This document shows, in pieces, positions 12,176 to 27,446 of a stretch of 64,000 nucleotides of DNA. The notes beneath the pieces were generated by a model. That model was not told the origin of the DNA. It made no database searches and worked only from the letters and a program-made list of their open reading frames with translations. Positions within the stretch are counted from its first letter, which is position 1. The number at the start of each line of letters is the position of its first letter. The position numbers and the translations under genes were made by a program. Source of the DNA: Xylocopa sonorina (lineage: Eukaryota; Arthropoda; Insecta; Hymenoptera; Apidae); contig NW_027490093.1 in the NCBI RefSeq assembly GCF_050948175.1, positions 3,038,001 through 3,102,000 of the forward strand. The letters run 5' to 3'.

Positions 12176-12992
12176 AGAATACGAGGTATACATGAAACTC
12201 CGCAATGAATAGTATATCTTATCATAAAACATAGAAATGAGATGCGATATGGCGATTCAAGAAGCATTAGAACTCTATTGCTACGATACGTAGATATCTG
12301 CAGACGCTATTTCCTAGCAAGGAAGAGTCTCATTTATATTCATTTGAAGTGTAGACGAGATTTACATAACACTGCACAATGAATATTTTATCTTATCATG
12401 AAACGTAGGAGTGAGTTGCGATATCGCGTATTGAGAAGCATTAGAACTCTATTGCTTCGATACGTAGATATCTGCAAACGCTATTTCCCAGCATGGAAGT
12501 ATCGCATTTACATTCATTTCAAGTGTATGCGAGGTATACGTGACACTTCGCAATGAATATTGCATCTTATCATGAAACATAGAAATGAGATGCGATATCG
12601 CGATGTAAGAAGCATTCGAACACTATTGCTTTGATACGTAGACATCTGGAAACGCTATTTCCTAGCAAGGAAGTGTCGCACTTACATTCTTCTAAGGTGA
12701 ATATAAGGTATAAATAGCACTCCACAATAAATAATATATCTTAATGTGAAACATAGAAATGTGATGCGATATCGGGATTTAAGAAGCATTAGAACTCAAT
12801 TGCTACGGTACGTAGACATCAGCAAACGCTATTTCCTAGCAAGGAGGTGTCGCATTTACATTCTTTTGAAGTGAATACGAGGTATACATAACACTCCACA
12901 ATGAATAATATATCTTATCAGGAAACATATAAATGAGGAGCGGTTTCGCGTTTTAAGAAGCATTAGAACTCTATTGCTACGATACGTAGACA

Positions 12993-13393
12993 TCTGCAGA
13001 CGTTAATTCCTAGCAAGGAAATGTCGCATTTTCAATCCCTAGAAGTGAGTACGAGGTATACATAACACTCCAGAACGAATATTATATCTTATCATGAAAC
13101 ATAGAAATGAGATGCGATATGGCGATTTAAGAAGCAATAGAACTCTGTTGCTTCGATACGTAGACATCTGTCATCGCTATTTCCTAGCAAGGAAGTTTCG
13201 CATTTACATTAATTTGAAGTGTATGCGAGTTATACAAGAAACTTCGCAATGAATATTACATCTTATCATGATTCATAGAAATGAAATGCTATATCGCGTT
13301 TTGAGAAGCATTAGAACTCAATTGCTACGATACGTAGACATCTGCAAACGCTATTTCCTAGCATGGAGGTGTCGCATTTACATTCTTCTGAAG
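12993..13393 (+). repeat. Segmental duplication, copy 2 (partner 11775-12175)
   Basis: The same rare markers occur in the same order as in the first copy, with a modest number of substitutions. The two copies are separated by ordinary divergent monomers. Confidence 0.8.
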
Positions 13394-15002
13394 TGAATAC
13401 GATGTATACATATCACTCCACAATGAATATTATATCTTATCATGAGACATAGAAATGAGGGGCGATATCGCGTTATAAGAAGCATTAGAACTCTATTGCT
13501 TCGATACGTGGACATCTGCAAACGCTACATCCTAGCAAGGAAGTTCCGGATTTACATACTTTTGCAGTGAATATGAGGTACACATGACACTTCGCAATGA
13601 ATATTATATCTTAACATGAGACATAGAAGTGAGATGCGATATCGCGTTTTAAGAAGCACTAGAATTCTATTGCTTCGATACGTAGACATCTGGAAACGTA
13701 ATTTCCTAGAAATGAAGTGTCGCCTTTTAATTCGGTTGAAGTGTATGCGTGGTATACAAGACAATTCGCAATGAATATTATATCTTATCATGAAACATAG
13801 AAATGAGATGCGATATCGCGTTTTAAGAAGCATTAGAACTCTATTTCTACGATACGTAGACATTTGCAGACGCTATTTCCTAGCCAGGATGTGTCGCATT
13901 TACATTCTTAGGAAGTGTAGACGAGGTATACATAACACTCCACACTGTATATTATATTTTATAGTGAAACATAGAAATGAGGATCGATTCGCGTTCTAAG
14001 AAGCATTAGAACTCTATTGCTACGATACATAGACATCTGCAGACGCTATTTCCTAGCAAGGAAGTGTCGCATTTACATTCTTTTGAAGTGTAGACGAGAT
14101 ATACATATCACTGCACAATGAATATTATATCTTATCATGAAACATAGAAATTAGATGCGATATGGCGATTTAAGCAGCATTAGAACACTATTGCTTCGAT
14201 ACGTAGACATCTGCAAACGCTATTTTCTAGCCAGGAAGTGTAGCATTTACATTCTTCTGCAGTGAATACGAGGTATACATGACACTTGGCAATTAATATT
14301 GTATCTTAACATGAAACGTGGAAATGAGATGCGATATCGCGTTTTAAGAAGAATTCGAACTCTAGTGCTACGGTACGTAGACACCTGCAGACGCTATTTC
14401 CTAGCATGGAAGTGTCGCATTTACATTCTTCTGAAGCGAATACGAGGTATACATAAGACTCCACAGCGAATATTATATCTTATCATGAAACATAGAAATG
14501 AGAAGCGATATGGCGATTCAAGAAGCAGTAGACCTCTATTGCTTCGATACGTAGACATCTACCAACGCTATTTCCTTGCAAGGAAGTGCCGCATTTACAT
14601 TCTCTTGAAGTGAATACGAGGAATACGTGAAACTTCGCAATTAATATTATATCTTATCATGAAACATAGATATGAGATGCGATATCGCGTTTTGAGAAGC
14701 ATTAGAACTCTTTTGCTTCGATACGGAGACATCTGCAAACGCTATTTCCTAGCAATGAAGTGTGGCATTTACATTCATTTGAAGTGAATACGAGGAATAC
14801 ATGAAACTTCGCAATGAATATTATATTTTATCATGAAACATAGAAATGTGATGTGATATCGCGTTTTAAGAAGCATTAGAACACTATTGCTTCGATACGG
14901 AGACATCTGCAAACGCTATTTCCCAGCATGGAAGTGTCGCATTCACATTCATTTGAAGTGAATACGAGGTAGACATGACACTTCGCAATGAAATTCTATC
15001 TT

Positions 15003-15260
15003 ATCATGAAACATAATAGTGTGATGCGGTATCGCGTTTTACGAAGCGTAAGAACACTATTACTACGATACGGAGACATCTGCAAACGCTATTTCCTAGC
15101 AAGCAAGTGTTGCAGTTACATTCTATTCAAGTGAATACGAGGTATACGTGACTCTTCGCAATGAATATTATATCGTATCATGAAACATAATAGTGTGATG
15201 CGATATCGCGTTTTACGAAGCGTAAGAACACTATTACTACGATACGGAGACATTTGCAAA
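15003..15260 (+). repeat. Tandemly duplicated monomer with ATAATAGTGTGATGCG
   Basis: The rare string ACATAATAGTGTGATGCG followed by TTTTACGAAGCGTAAG occurs at about 15010 and again 174 bp later. This is a single-monomer tandem duplication. Confidence 0.75.
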
Positions 15261-16150
15261 CGCTGTTTCCTAGCAAGGAAGTGTCGCATTTACATTTTTT
15301 TGAGGTGAATACGTGGTATACATAACACTCCACAATGAATATTATGTTTTATCGTGGAACATAGAAATGCGATGCGATCTCGCGATATAAGTCGCATTAC
15401 AACTCTATTGCTACGATACGTAGACACCTGCAAACGCTATTTCCTAGCAAGGAAATGTCGCATTTACATACCTTTGAAGTGTATATGAGTTATACATAAC
15501 ACTCCACAATGAATATTACATCTTATCATGAAATATAGGAATGAGATGCGATATCTCGTTTTAAGAAGCATTAGAAACCTATTGTTTCGATACATATATA
15601 TCTGCAAACACTACTCCCTAGCAAGGAAGTGTCGCATTTACATTTTTTTGAAGTGATTACGAGGTAAGCATGAGACTTCGCAATGAATATTATATCTTAT
15701 CATGAAATACAGAAACGTGTTGCGATATCTTGTTTGATGAAGAATTAGATACATATTGCTTCGATACGTAGACATCTGCAGAAGCAATTTCCTAGCAAGG
15801 AAGTGTCGTATTTACATTCTTTTGAAGAGAATATGTGGTATACATAACACTCCACACTGAAGATTATATCTTATGATGAAACATAGTAGTGAGATGCGAT
15901 ATCGCGTTTTACGAAGCATTAGAACTCTATTATTTCGACACGTAGACATCTGGAAACGCTATTTCCTAGCAAGGAAGTGTCGCATTTACATTCATTTGAA
16001 GTATTTGCGAGGAATACATGACACTTCGCAATGAATATTATATCTTATCATGAGACATAGGAATTAGATGCGATAACGCGTTTTGAGAAGCATTAGAACA
16101 CTATTGCTACGATACCTAGACTTCTGCAAACGCTATTTCCTACCAAGGAA

Positions 16151-16350
16151 GTGTCGCACTTATATTCTTTTGAAGTGAATACGTGGTATGCATAACACTC
16201 CACAAAGAATATTATATCTTATCATGAAACATAGAAGCGAGATGCGATATCGCGTTTTAAGAAACATTTGAACTCAATTGCTACGATACGTAGATATCTG
16301 GAAACGCTATTACCTAGCAAGGAAGTGTCGCATTTACATTTTTTTGAAGC
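16151..16350 (+). repeat. Monomer duplicated at 20331-20530
   Basis: A close match to 20331-20530: GCACTTATATTCTTTTG, GTGGTATGCATAAC, CATAGAAGCGAGATGC, AAGAAACATTTGAACTCAA and GCTATTACC are shared. The offset is 4180 bp, about 24 monomers. A nearby piece at 15884-15980 likewise matches 19194-19290 (offset 3310), so this interval shares several blocks with the 19-20.5 kb region. Confidence 0.75.
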
Positions 16351-19300
16351 GAATACGAGGTATACGTAACACTGCACAATGAATATTATATTTTATCCTG
16401 AAACATAGTAATGAGATGCGATATCGCGATATAAGAAGCATGAAAAAACACAATTGCTTCGATACGTAGACTTCTGCAAACGCTACTTCCCATCATGGAA
16501 GTGTCGCATTTACATTCTTTTGAAATGAATACGAGGTATACATGACACTTCGCAATGAATATTATATCTTATCATGAACCATAGAAATTAGATGCGATAC
16601 CGCGATTTGAGAAGCATTAGATCCCTAATGCTACGATACGTTGAAATCTGCAAACGCTATTTCCTAGGAAGGAAGTGTCTCATTTACGTTCTATTGAAGT
16701 GAATACGTGGTATACATGACACTTCGCAATGAATAATATATCTTATCATGAAAGATAGGAATGAGATGCGATATCGCGTTTTGAGAAGCATTAGAACCCC
16801 ATAGCTACGACATGTAGACATCTGCAAACGTTATTTCCCAGCAAGGAAGTGCCGCATTTACATTCATCTGATGTTTATGCGAGGTATACATGACACTCCA
16901 CAATGAATATATTATCTTATCATGAAAAATGGAAGTGAGATGCGATATCTCGTTTTAAGAAGCATTAGAACTCTATTGCTTCGATACGTAGATATCTGCA
17001 AACGCTATTTCCCAGCAAAGAAGTGTCGTATTTACATTCATTTGAAATGTAGAAGAGGAATACATAACACTTCGCAATGAATATTATATCTTATCATGAA
17101 ATATAGAAATGAGATGCGACATCGCGTTCTAAGAAGCATTAAAATTCTATGGCTTCGATAAATAGACATTTGGAAACGCTATCTCCTAGCAAGGAAGTAT
17201 GTCATTTACAATCTTTCGAAGTGAATACGAGGTATACATAACACTCGACAATGAATATTATATATTATCATGAAACATATAAATGAGATGCGATATCGCG
17301 TTTTAAGAAGCATTAGAAATCTATTACTACGTAGCTATCTGCAGACTCTATTTCCTAGCAAGGAAGTGACGCATTTGCATTCATTTGTAGTGTATGCGAG
17401 GTATACATGACACTTCGCAATGAATATTATATCTTCTAATGAAACATAGAAATGAGATGCTATATCTCGTTTTAAGAAGCATTCGAACCCTATTGCTACG
17501 ATACGTAGACATCTGCAGACGCTATTTCCTAGCAAGGAAGTGTCGCATTTACATTCTTTTGAAGTGAATACGAGGTATACATAACACGCTACAGTAAATA
17601 TTATTTCTTATCACGAAACATAGAAATGAGATGCGATATCGCGATTTAAGAAGCATTAGTAATCTATTGCTACGATACGTAGGCGTCTGCAAACGCTATT
17701 TAGTAGCAAGGATGTGTCGCACTGACATTAATTTGAAGTGTAGACGAGATATACATAACACAGCACAATGAATATTATATCTTATCATGAAACATAGAAA
17801 TGAGATGCGACATCGCGTTTTAAGATACATTAGAATACTATTGCTTCGATACGTAGACATCTGGAAACGCTATTTCCTAGAAAGGAAGTGTCGCGTTTAG
17901 ACTCCTTCAAAGTGAATACGAGGTATACATAACACTCCACAATGAATATTATATCTTATCATGAAACATAGAAATGAGATGCGATATCTCGTTCTAAGAA
18001 GCATTAGAACTCTACTGCTCCGATACGTAGATACCTGCAAACACTATTTCCCAGTGAGGAAGTGTCGCATTTTCACTCTTTTGAAGTGAATACGAGGTAT
18101 AAGTGACACTTCGCAATGAATATTATATCTTATCATGAAACATGGAAATGAGTTGCGATATCGCGAATTAAGAAGCACTAAAACTCTATAGCTTCGATAC
18201 GTAGACATCTGGAAACGTTATTTCCTAGAAAGCAAGTGTCGCATTTACATTCATTTAAAGTGTAGACGAGGAATATATAGCACTTCGCTATGAATATTAT
18301 ATATTATCATGAGACATAGAAATGAGATGCGACATCTTCTTTTATGAAGCATTAGAACTCTATTGTTTCGATGCCTAGACATCTGCAAACGCTATTTCCA
18401 AGCAAGGAAGTGTCGCATTTACATTCTTTTGAAGTGAATACAAGGTATACATGACACATCGCAATGAATATCATATCTTATCATGAAACATATAAATGAG
18501 ATGCGATATCGCGATATAAGCAGCATTAGAAACCTATTGCTTCGATACGTAGACATCTGCCAACGCAATTTCCTTGAAAGGAAGTGTCGCATTTACATTC
18601 AGTTGAAGTGAATACGAGATATACATAATACTCCACAATGAATATTATATCTTATCATGAAACATAGAAATGAGGAGCGATTTCGCGATTTAAGAAGCAT
18701 TAGAACTCTATTGCTATGATACGTAGACATCTGCAAACGCTATTTCCTAGCAAGGAAGTGTTGCATTTACATTCATTTGTAGTGTATGCGAGGAATATAT
18801 GACACTTGGCAATGAATACCATATCCTATCATGAAACATAGATATGAGATGCGATATCGCGTTTTAAGTAGCATTACAATTCGATTGCTACGATACGTAG
18901 ACATCTGGAAACCCTACTTCCTAGCAGGGAATTGCCGCATTTTCATTCGTTTGAAGTGTGTGCGAAGTATACACTTTGGATCACACTTCGCACTTAATAT
19001 TATATCTTATTATGAAACATAGAAATGAGATGCGATATAGCGTAATAAGAAGTATGAGAACTCTATTGCTTCGATACGTAGACAATTGCAAACGCTACTT
19101 CCCAGCAAGGAAGTATCGCACTTACATTCATTTGAAGTGTATGCGAGGTATACATGACACTTCGCAATGAATATTATATCTTATAATGAAACATAGTAAT
19201 GAGATGCGATATCGCGATTTACGAAGCATTAGAACTCTATTATTTCGACACGTAGACATCTGGAAACGCTATTTCCTAGCAAGGAAGTGTCGCATTTACA

Positions 19301-21297
19301 TTCTTTTGAAGTGAATACGAGGTATACATAACACTCCACAATGAATATTATATCTTATCATGAAACATAGAAATGAGGAGCGATTTCGCGTTTTAAGAAG
19401 CATTAGAACTCTATTGTTTCGATACCTAGACATCTGGAAACGCTATTTCCTAGCAAGTAAGTGCCGCAGTTACATTCTTTGGAAGTGAATACACGGTATA
19501 CATGACACATCGCAATGAATATTATATCTTATCATGAAACATAGAAATGAGATGCGATATCGCGAAATAAGAAGCATTAGAACTCTATTGCTTCGATACG
19601 TAGATATCTGGAAACGTTATTTCCTAGAAAGGAAGTGTCGCATTTACATTCATTTAAAGTGTGGACGAGGAATACATAACACTTCGCCATGAATATTATA
19701 TATTATCATGAGACATAGAAATGCGATGCGATATCGCGTTTTGAGAAGCATTAGAACTCTAGTTCTACGATACGTAGACAACTGCAAACGTTATTTCCTA
19801 GCAGGGAAGTGTCGCATTTACATTCTTTTGAAGTGAATACGAGATATACATGACACATTGCAATGAATATTATATCTTATCATGAATCATGGAAATGAGA
19901 TTCGATATCGCGATTTAAAAAGCATTAGAACACTATTGCTACGATACGTAGACATCTGCAAACGCTATTTAATAGCAAGGAAGTGACGCATTTACATTCT
20001 TTTGAAGTGAATGCGGGGTATAGATAACACTCCATAGTGAATATTATACCTTACCGCGAAACATAGAAATGAGATGCGATATCGCGATTTAAGAAGCATT
20101 AGAACTCTATTGCTTCGTTACGGAGACATCTGCAAACGCTATTTCCTAGCAAGGAAGTGTCGCATTTTCATTTTTTTGAAGCGAATACGAGGTATACATG
20201 ACACTTCGCAATGAATTTTATATCTTATCATGAAACATAGAAATGAAATTCGATTTCGCGTTCGAAGAAGCGTTAGAACACTATTGCCACGATACGTAGA
20301 CATCTGCAAAAGCTATTTCCCAGCAAGGAAGTGTCGCACTTATATTCTTTTGAAGTGAATACGTGGTATGCATAACACTCCACAATGAATATTATATCTT
20401 ATCATGAAACATAGAAGCGAGATGCGATATCGCGTTTTAAGAAACATTTGAACTCAATTGCTACGATACGTAGATATCTGGAAACGCTATTACCTAGCAA
20501 GGAAGTGTCGCATTTACATTTTTTTGAAGTGAATACGAGGTATACATAACACTCCACAATGAATATTATATCTTTTCATGAAGCATATAAATGGGGAGCG
20601 ATTTCGCGTTTTAAGAAGCATTGGAAATCTATTGCTTCGATACGTAGACATCTGCCAACGCTATTTCCTAGCAAGGAAGTGTCGCATTTACATTATTTTG
20701 GAGTAAATACGAGGTATATATAACACTGCACAATGAATGCTATATCTTATCATAAGACACAGGAATGATATGCGATATCGCGTTCTAAGAAGCATTAGAA
20801 CTCTATTGCTTCGATATATAGACATCTGCAAACGCTATTTCCTAGCATGGAAGTGTCGCATTTACATTCATTTGAAGTGTAGACGAGATATACATAACAC
20901 TGCACAATGAATATTATATCTTATCATGAAATATAGAAATGAGATGCGATATGTCGATTTAAGAAGCACTAGAACCCTATTGCTTCGATAAGTAGACATA
21001 TGCAAATGCTACTTCCTAGCAAGGAAGTGTCGCATTTACATTCATTCGAAAGTTTGAAGAGCAATGCATAACACTTTGCTATTAATATTATATCTTATCG
21101 TGAAACATAGAAATCAGATGCGACATCTCGTTTGAAGAAGCATTAGAATTCTATCGCTTCGATACGTAGACATCTGCCAACGCTATTTCCAGCAAGGAAG
21201 TGTCCCATTTACAATCATTTGAAGCGTATGCGAGGTACACATGACACTTCGCAATGAATACTATATCTTGTCATGAGACATAGAAATGAGATGCGAT

Positions 21298-22005
21298 ATT
21301 GCGATTTAAGAAGCATAGGACCTCTATTGCTGCGATACGCAGACATCTGCCAACACTATTTCCTAGCAAGGAAGTGTCGCATTTCGTTTCGTTTGTAGTG
21401 AATACGAGGTATACATGACACTTCGCAATGAATATTATACCTTATTAAGGAACATAGAAATGAAATACGATATAGCGATTTAAGAAGCATTAGAACTCTA
21501 TTGCTTCGATACGGAGACATCTGCAAACGCTAATTCCTGGCAAGGAAGAGCCGCATTTACATTCATTTGAAGAGAATACGAGGTATACATGTAACTTCGC
21601 AATGAATATTATATCTTATCATGAAACATAGAAATGAGATGCGATATCGCGTTTTGAGAAGCATTAGAACTCTATTGCTACTGTACGCAGTCTTCGGCAA
21701 ACGCTATTTCCTAGGAAGGAAGTGTCGCATTTACATTCGTTTGAAGTGAATACGAGGTATACATGTAACTTCGCAATGAATATTATATCTTATCATGAAA
21801 CATAGAAATGAAATACGGTATCCCGTCTTAAGCAGCATTAGAACACTGTTGCTTCGATACGTAGACATCTGCAAACGCTATTTCCTAGCGGGGAAGTGTC
21901 GCATTTTCATTCTTTTCAAGTGAATACGAGGTATACATGACACTTCGAAATGAATATTATTCCTTATCACGATACATGGAAATGAGATACGATGTCCCGT
22001 TTTAT
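21298..22005 (+). repeat. Multi-monomer block related to 27.7 kb and 30.5 kb
   Basis: 21298-21546 matches 30511-30759 (offset 9213), including TTGCGATTTAAGAAGCATAG, CATTTCGTTTCGTTTG and CCTTATTAAGGAACATAG. 21600-22005 matches 27855-28260 (offset 6255), including CTTCGGCAAACG and GAAATACGGTATCCCG. The 27.7 kb copy lacks exactly one monomer relative to this block. Confidence 0.75.
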
Positions 22006-22019
22006 GAAGCATTAGAACT

Positions 22020-22040
22020 CTGTTGCTACACACATTTGAT
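22020..22040 (+). repeat. Truncated monomer (about 53-bp deletion)
   Basis: TGTTGCTACA passes straight into CACATTTGATTTGTAGACG. The segment from GATACGTAG through CCTAGCAAGG is missing, and the spacing of the TACGAT/TGCGTT anchors (21988 to 22109) is 121 bp. Confidence 0.75.
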
Positions 22041-23463
22041 TTGTAGACGAGGAATACACAACACTTAGCAATGAATATTATAGCTTATCATGAAACATAG
22101 ATATGAGATGCGTTATCACGTTTTAAGAAGCATTCGAACTCTAGTGCTACGATACGTAGACAACTGCAAACGCTATTTCCTGGCAAGGAAGTGTCGCATT
22201 TACATTCATTCCAAGTGAATACGAGGAATACATGAAACTTCGCAATGAATATTATATCTTATCATGAAACATAGAAATGTGATGTGATATCGCGTTTTAA
22301 GAAGCATCAGAACTCTATTGCTACGATACGTAGACATCTGCAAACGCTATTTCCTAGCTAGGAAGTGTCGCATTTACAACCTTTTGAAAGTAATACGAGG
22401 CATACATGACACTCCGGAAAGAACATTATATCTCATGGTAAAAGATAGAAATGAGATGCGATATCTCGTTTTAAGAAGCATTTTAACTCTGTTGCTTCGA
22501 TACGTAGACATATTCCATCGCTATATCCTAGCAAGGAAGTGCCGCAGTTACATTCATTTGAAGTATAGACGAGATATACATAGCACTGCACAATGAATAT
22601 TATATCTTATCATGAAACATAGAAATGTGATGCGATATCGCGTTTTGAGAAGCCCTAGAACTCTATTGTTTCTTACGTAGACAATTGCAAACGCTACTTC
22701 GTAGCAAGGAAGTGTCGCATTTACATTCATTTGAAGCGTATACGAGGTATACATAACACTGGACGATGTATATTATATCTTATCATGAAACATAGAAATG
22801 AGATGCGATATTGCGATTTCAGAAGCATTAGAACCCTATTGCTCGATACGTAGACATCTGCAAACGCTATTTCCTAGCAAGGAATTGTCGCATTTACATT
22901 CATTTGAAGTGTATGCGAGGTATACAAGACACTTCGCAATGAATATTATATCTTATCATGAAACATAGAAATGAGATGCGATATCGCGTTTTGAGAAGCA
23001 TTAGAACTCCAATGCTACGATACGTAGACATCTACAAACGCAATTTCCTAGCAAGGAAGTGCCGCATTTACATTCTTTTGAAGTGAATACGAGGTATACA
23101 TGACACTTCGCAATGAATATTATATCTGATCATGAAACATAGAAATGAGCTGCGAAATCTTGTTTTAAGAAGCACTAGAACTCTACTAATACTATACGTA
23201 GTCATCTGCAAACGCTATTTCCTAGCAAGGAAATGTCGCATTTACATTCATTTGAAGTGTATGCGAGGTATAAGTGACACTTCGTAATGATTATTTTATC
23301 TTATCATGAAACATAGAAGTGGGATGCGATATCGCGTTTTAAGAAGCATTAGAACACTATTTCCGCGATACGTAGTCATCTGCAAACGCTATTTCCTACC
23401 AATGAAGTGCCGCATTTACATTCATTTGAAGTGAATACGGGGTATACATAACACTCCACAATG

Positions 23464-23540
23464 AGTATTATACATTATCACCAAACATAGAGATGAAATG
23501 CGATATATAATAATATCATATCTTATAGTGAAACATTGAA
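23464..23540 (+). repeat. Monomer with internal partial duplication (about 47 bp)
   Basis: After GATGAAATGCGATAT the sequence jumps back to an earlier part of the monomer (AATAATATCATATCTTATAG), so the TATTATATCTTATC-GTGAAACAT part occurs twice within one copy. Confidence 0.7.
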
Positions 23541-26500
23541 ATGAGATGCTTTATTCCGTTTTAAGAAGCACTAGAACTTCACTGCTTCGATACGTAGAGA
23601 TCTGCAAACGCTATTTCCTAGCAAGGAAGTATCCCATACACATTCCTTTTATGTGAATACGATGTATACATGACACTTCGCAATGAATATTATATCCTAT
23701 CATGAAACATAGAAATGTGATGCGATATCGCGGTTTAAGAAGAATTAGTACTCTATTGCTACGATATGTGGACATCTGCAAACGCTATTTCCTAGCAATG
23801 AAGTGTCGCATTTACATTCTTCTGAAGTGAGACGAGGTATACATAGCACTCCACAATGGACATTATATCTTATCATGAAACATAGAAATGGGATGCGATA
23901 TCACGATTTAAGAAGCATTAGATCTCTATTGCTTCCATACGTAGACATCTGCAAAAGCTATTTTCTAGAAGGGATGTGTCGCAGTTGTATTCATTTGAAG
24001 TGCAGGCGAGGAATACATAACACTGCACAATGAATATTATATCTTATCACGAAACGTAGATGTGTGATGCGATATCGCGATTTACGAAACATTAGAACAC
24101 TATTGCTTGGATATGCAGACATCTGCCAACGCTATTTCCTAGCAATGAAGTGTCGCCTTTTATTTCGTTTGAAGTGTATGCGTGGTATACAAGACACTTT
24201 GCAATGAATGTTATATCTTATGATGAAACGTAGAAATGAGTTGCTATATCTCGTTTTAAGAAGCATTAGAACTCTATTGCTTCGATACGTAGACATCTGC
24301 AAACGCTACTTCCTAGCAACGAAATGTCGCATTTACATTCTTTTGAAGTAAATACGAGGTATACATAACAGTGCACTATGTATATTATATCTTATCGTGA
24401 AACATCGAAATGAGATGCGATATCGCGAATTGAGAAGCAGTAGAACACTATTGCTTCGATGCGTAGACATCTGGAAACGCTATTTCCTAGCAAGGAAGTG
24501 TAGAGTTTACATTCTTTTGAAGTGTAGTCGGGGGATACCTAACAGTTCGTAACGAATATTATATCTTATCATGAAACATAGACATGTGATGCGATATCGC
24601 GTTTTAATAAGCATTAGAACCCTATTGCTACGATACGTAGACATCTGCAAACGCTATTTCCTGGCAAGGAAGTGTCGCGTTTACATTCTTTTGAAGTGAA
24701 CACGAGGTATGCATGACACTTTTCAATGAATATTATATCTTATCATGAAACATAGAAATGAGATGCGATATCGCGTTTCAAAAAGCACTAGAACTATATT
24801 GCTTCCATACGTAGGCATCTGCCATCGCTATATCCTAGCTAGGAAGTGTCGCATTTACATTCATTTGAAGTGAATGCGAGGAATACACGACACTTCCCAA
24901 TCATTATTGTATCTTATCGTGAAACATAGAAATGAGATGCGATTTCGCGTTTTAAGAAGCATTAGAACTCTATTGCTACGATGCGTAGACATCTGCAAAC
25001 GATATTTCCTAGCAAGGAGGTGTCGCATTTACATTATTTTGAAGAGAATGCGAGGTATACATAACAGTCCACAATGAATATTATATCTTATCATGAAACA
25101 TAGAAATGAGATGCGATATGACGACTTAAGAAGCATTAGAACTCTATTGCTTCGATACGTAGACATCTGCAAACGCTATTTCCAAGCAAGGAGGTGTCGC
25201 AATTACTTTCTCTTGAAGAGAATCCGAAGTATACATGACACTCCGCAATGAATATTATATCTTATCATAAAACACAGAAATGAGATGCATTATCGCGTTT
25301 TAAGAAGCATTAGAAATCTATTGCTACGATACGTAGATATCTGCAGACGCTACTTCCAAGCAAGGAAGTGTCGCATTTACATTCTTTTGAAGTGTATGCG
25401 AGGTGTAGGTGAAACTTCGCAATGAATATTACATCTTAGCATGAAACATAGAAATGAGATGCGATATCGCGTTTTAAGAAGCAGTAGAACTCTATTGCTA
25501 CGATACGTAGATATGTGGAAACGCTATTTCCTAGCAAGGAAGTGCCGCATTTACATTCTTTTCAAGTGAATACGAGGTATACATGACACTCTGCAATGAA
25601 TATTTTATCTTATCATGAGACATAGAAATGCTATGCGATATCGCGTTTTAAGATGCATTAGAACACTATTGTTTCGATACGTTGACATCTGCAAACGCTA
25701 TTTCCTGGAAAGGAAGTGTCGCATTTACATTCATTTGAAGTGTAGACGAGGAAGACATATCACTTCGCAATGAATATTATATCTTAACATGAAACATAGA
25801 AATGACATGCGATATCGCGTTTTGGGAAGCATTAGAACTCTATTGCTTCGATACGTAGACATCTGGAAACGCTATTTCCTAGGAAGGAAGTGACGCATTT
25901 ACATTAATTTGAAGGGTATGCGAGGTATAAGTGACACTTCGCTATGAATATTTTATCTTATCATGAAACATAGAAGTGTGATGCGATATCGCTTTTTACG
26001 AAGCATTAGAACTCTAATGCTACGATACGTAGACATCTGAAAACGCTATATCCTAGCACGGAAGTGTCGCATTTACATTCTTTTGAAGTGAATACGTGGT
26101 ATACATGACACTTCGCAATGAATATTATGTCTTATCGTGTAACATGGAAATGAGATGCGATATCTCGTTTTAAGAAGCGTTAGAATTCTATTGCTTCGAT
26201 AAGTAGACATCTGCAAACGCTATTTCGTAGCAAGGAAGTGTCGCATTTACATTCTTTTGAAGTGAAGACGAGGTATATATAGCGGTCCACAATGAATATT
26301 ACATCTTATCATGAAACATAGAGATGAGATGCGATATGGCGATTTAAGAAGCATTAGAACCCTATTGCTTCGATACGTAGACATCTGCAATCGCTACTTC
26401 CTAGCAAGGAAGTGTCGCATCTACATTCTTTTGAAGTGAATACGATGTGTACATAACCTGCACAATGAATATTATATCTTATCATGAAACATAGAAATGA

Positions 26501-27446
26501 GGTGCGACATCTCGTTTTAAGGAGCATTTGAACCCTATCGTTTCGATACACAGGCATCTGGAAACGCTATTTCCTAGCAAGGATGTGGCGCCCTTACCTT
26601 CTTTTGAAGAGAGTACGAGGTATACATGACACTGCACAATGAATATTATATCTTATCATGAAACATAGAAATGAGATGCGATATCGCGTTTTAAGAAGCA
26701 TTAGATCTCTATTGCTACGATAGGTAGACATCTGCAGACGCTACTGCCCAGCAAGGAAGTGTCGCATTTACGTTCGTTTGAAGTGAATACGAGATACATA
26801 TAACACTTCGCAATGAATATTATATCTTATCATGACACATAGACATGAGACGCGATTTGTCGTTTTCAGAAGCATTATATCTCTAATGCTACGCTACGTA
26901 GACATCTGCAAACGCTACTTCCTAGTAAGGAAGTGTCGCATTTACATTCTTTTGACGTGGATACGAGGTATAGATATCATTCCACAATGAATATTATATC
27001 TTATCATGAAACGTAGAAATGAGAAGCTATATCGCGTTTTAGGAAGCATTAGAACTCTAATACCACGATACGTAGACATATGCAAACGCTATTTCCTAGC
27101 AAGAATGTATCCGACTTACATTCTTTTGAAGTGACTACGAGGAATACATGACACTTCGCAATGAATATTATATTTCATCATGAAGCATAGAAGTGAGATG
27201 CGACATCGCTATATAAGAAGGATTACAAATCCATTGCTTCGATACGGAGACATCTGCAAACACTTTTTCCTAGCAAGGAAGTGTCGCATTAACATTCTTT
27301 TGAGGTGAATACGAGGTATACACAATACCCCACAATGAATATTATATCTTATCATGAAACATAGAAATATGATGCGACATCTCGTTTTAAGAAGCATTAG
27401 AGCTCTATTGCTTAGATACGGAAACATCTGCAAACGCTATTTCCTA

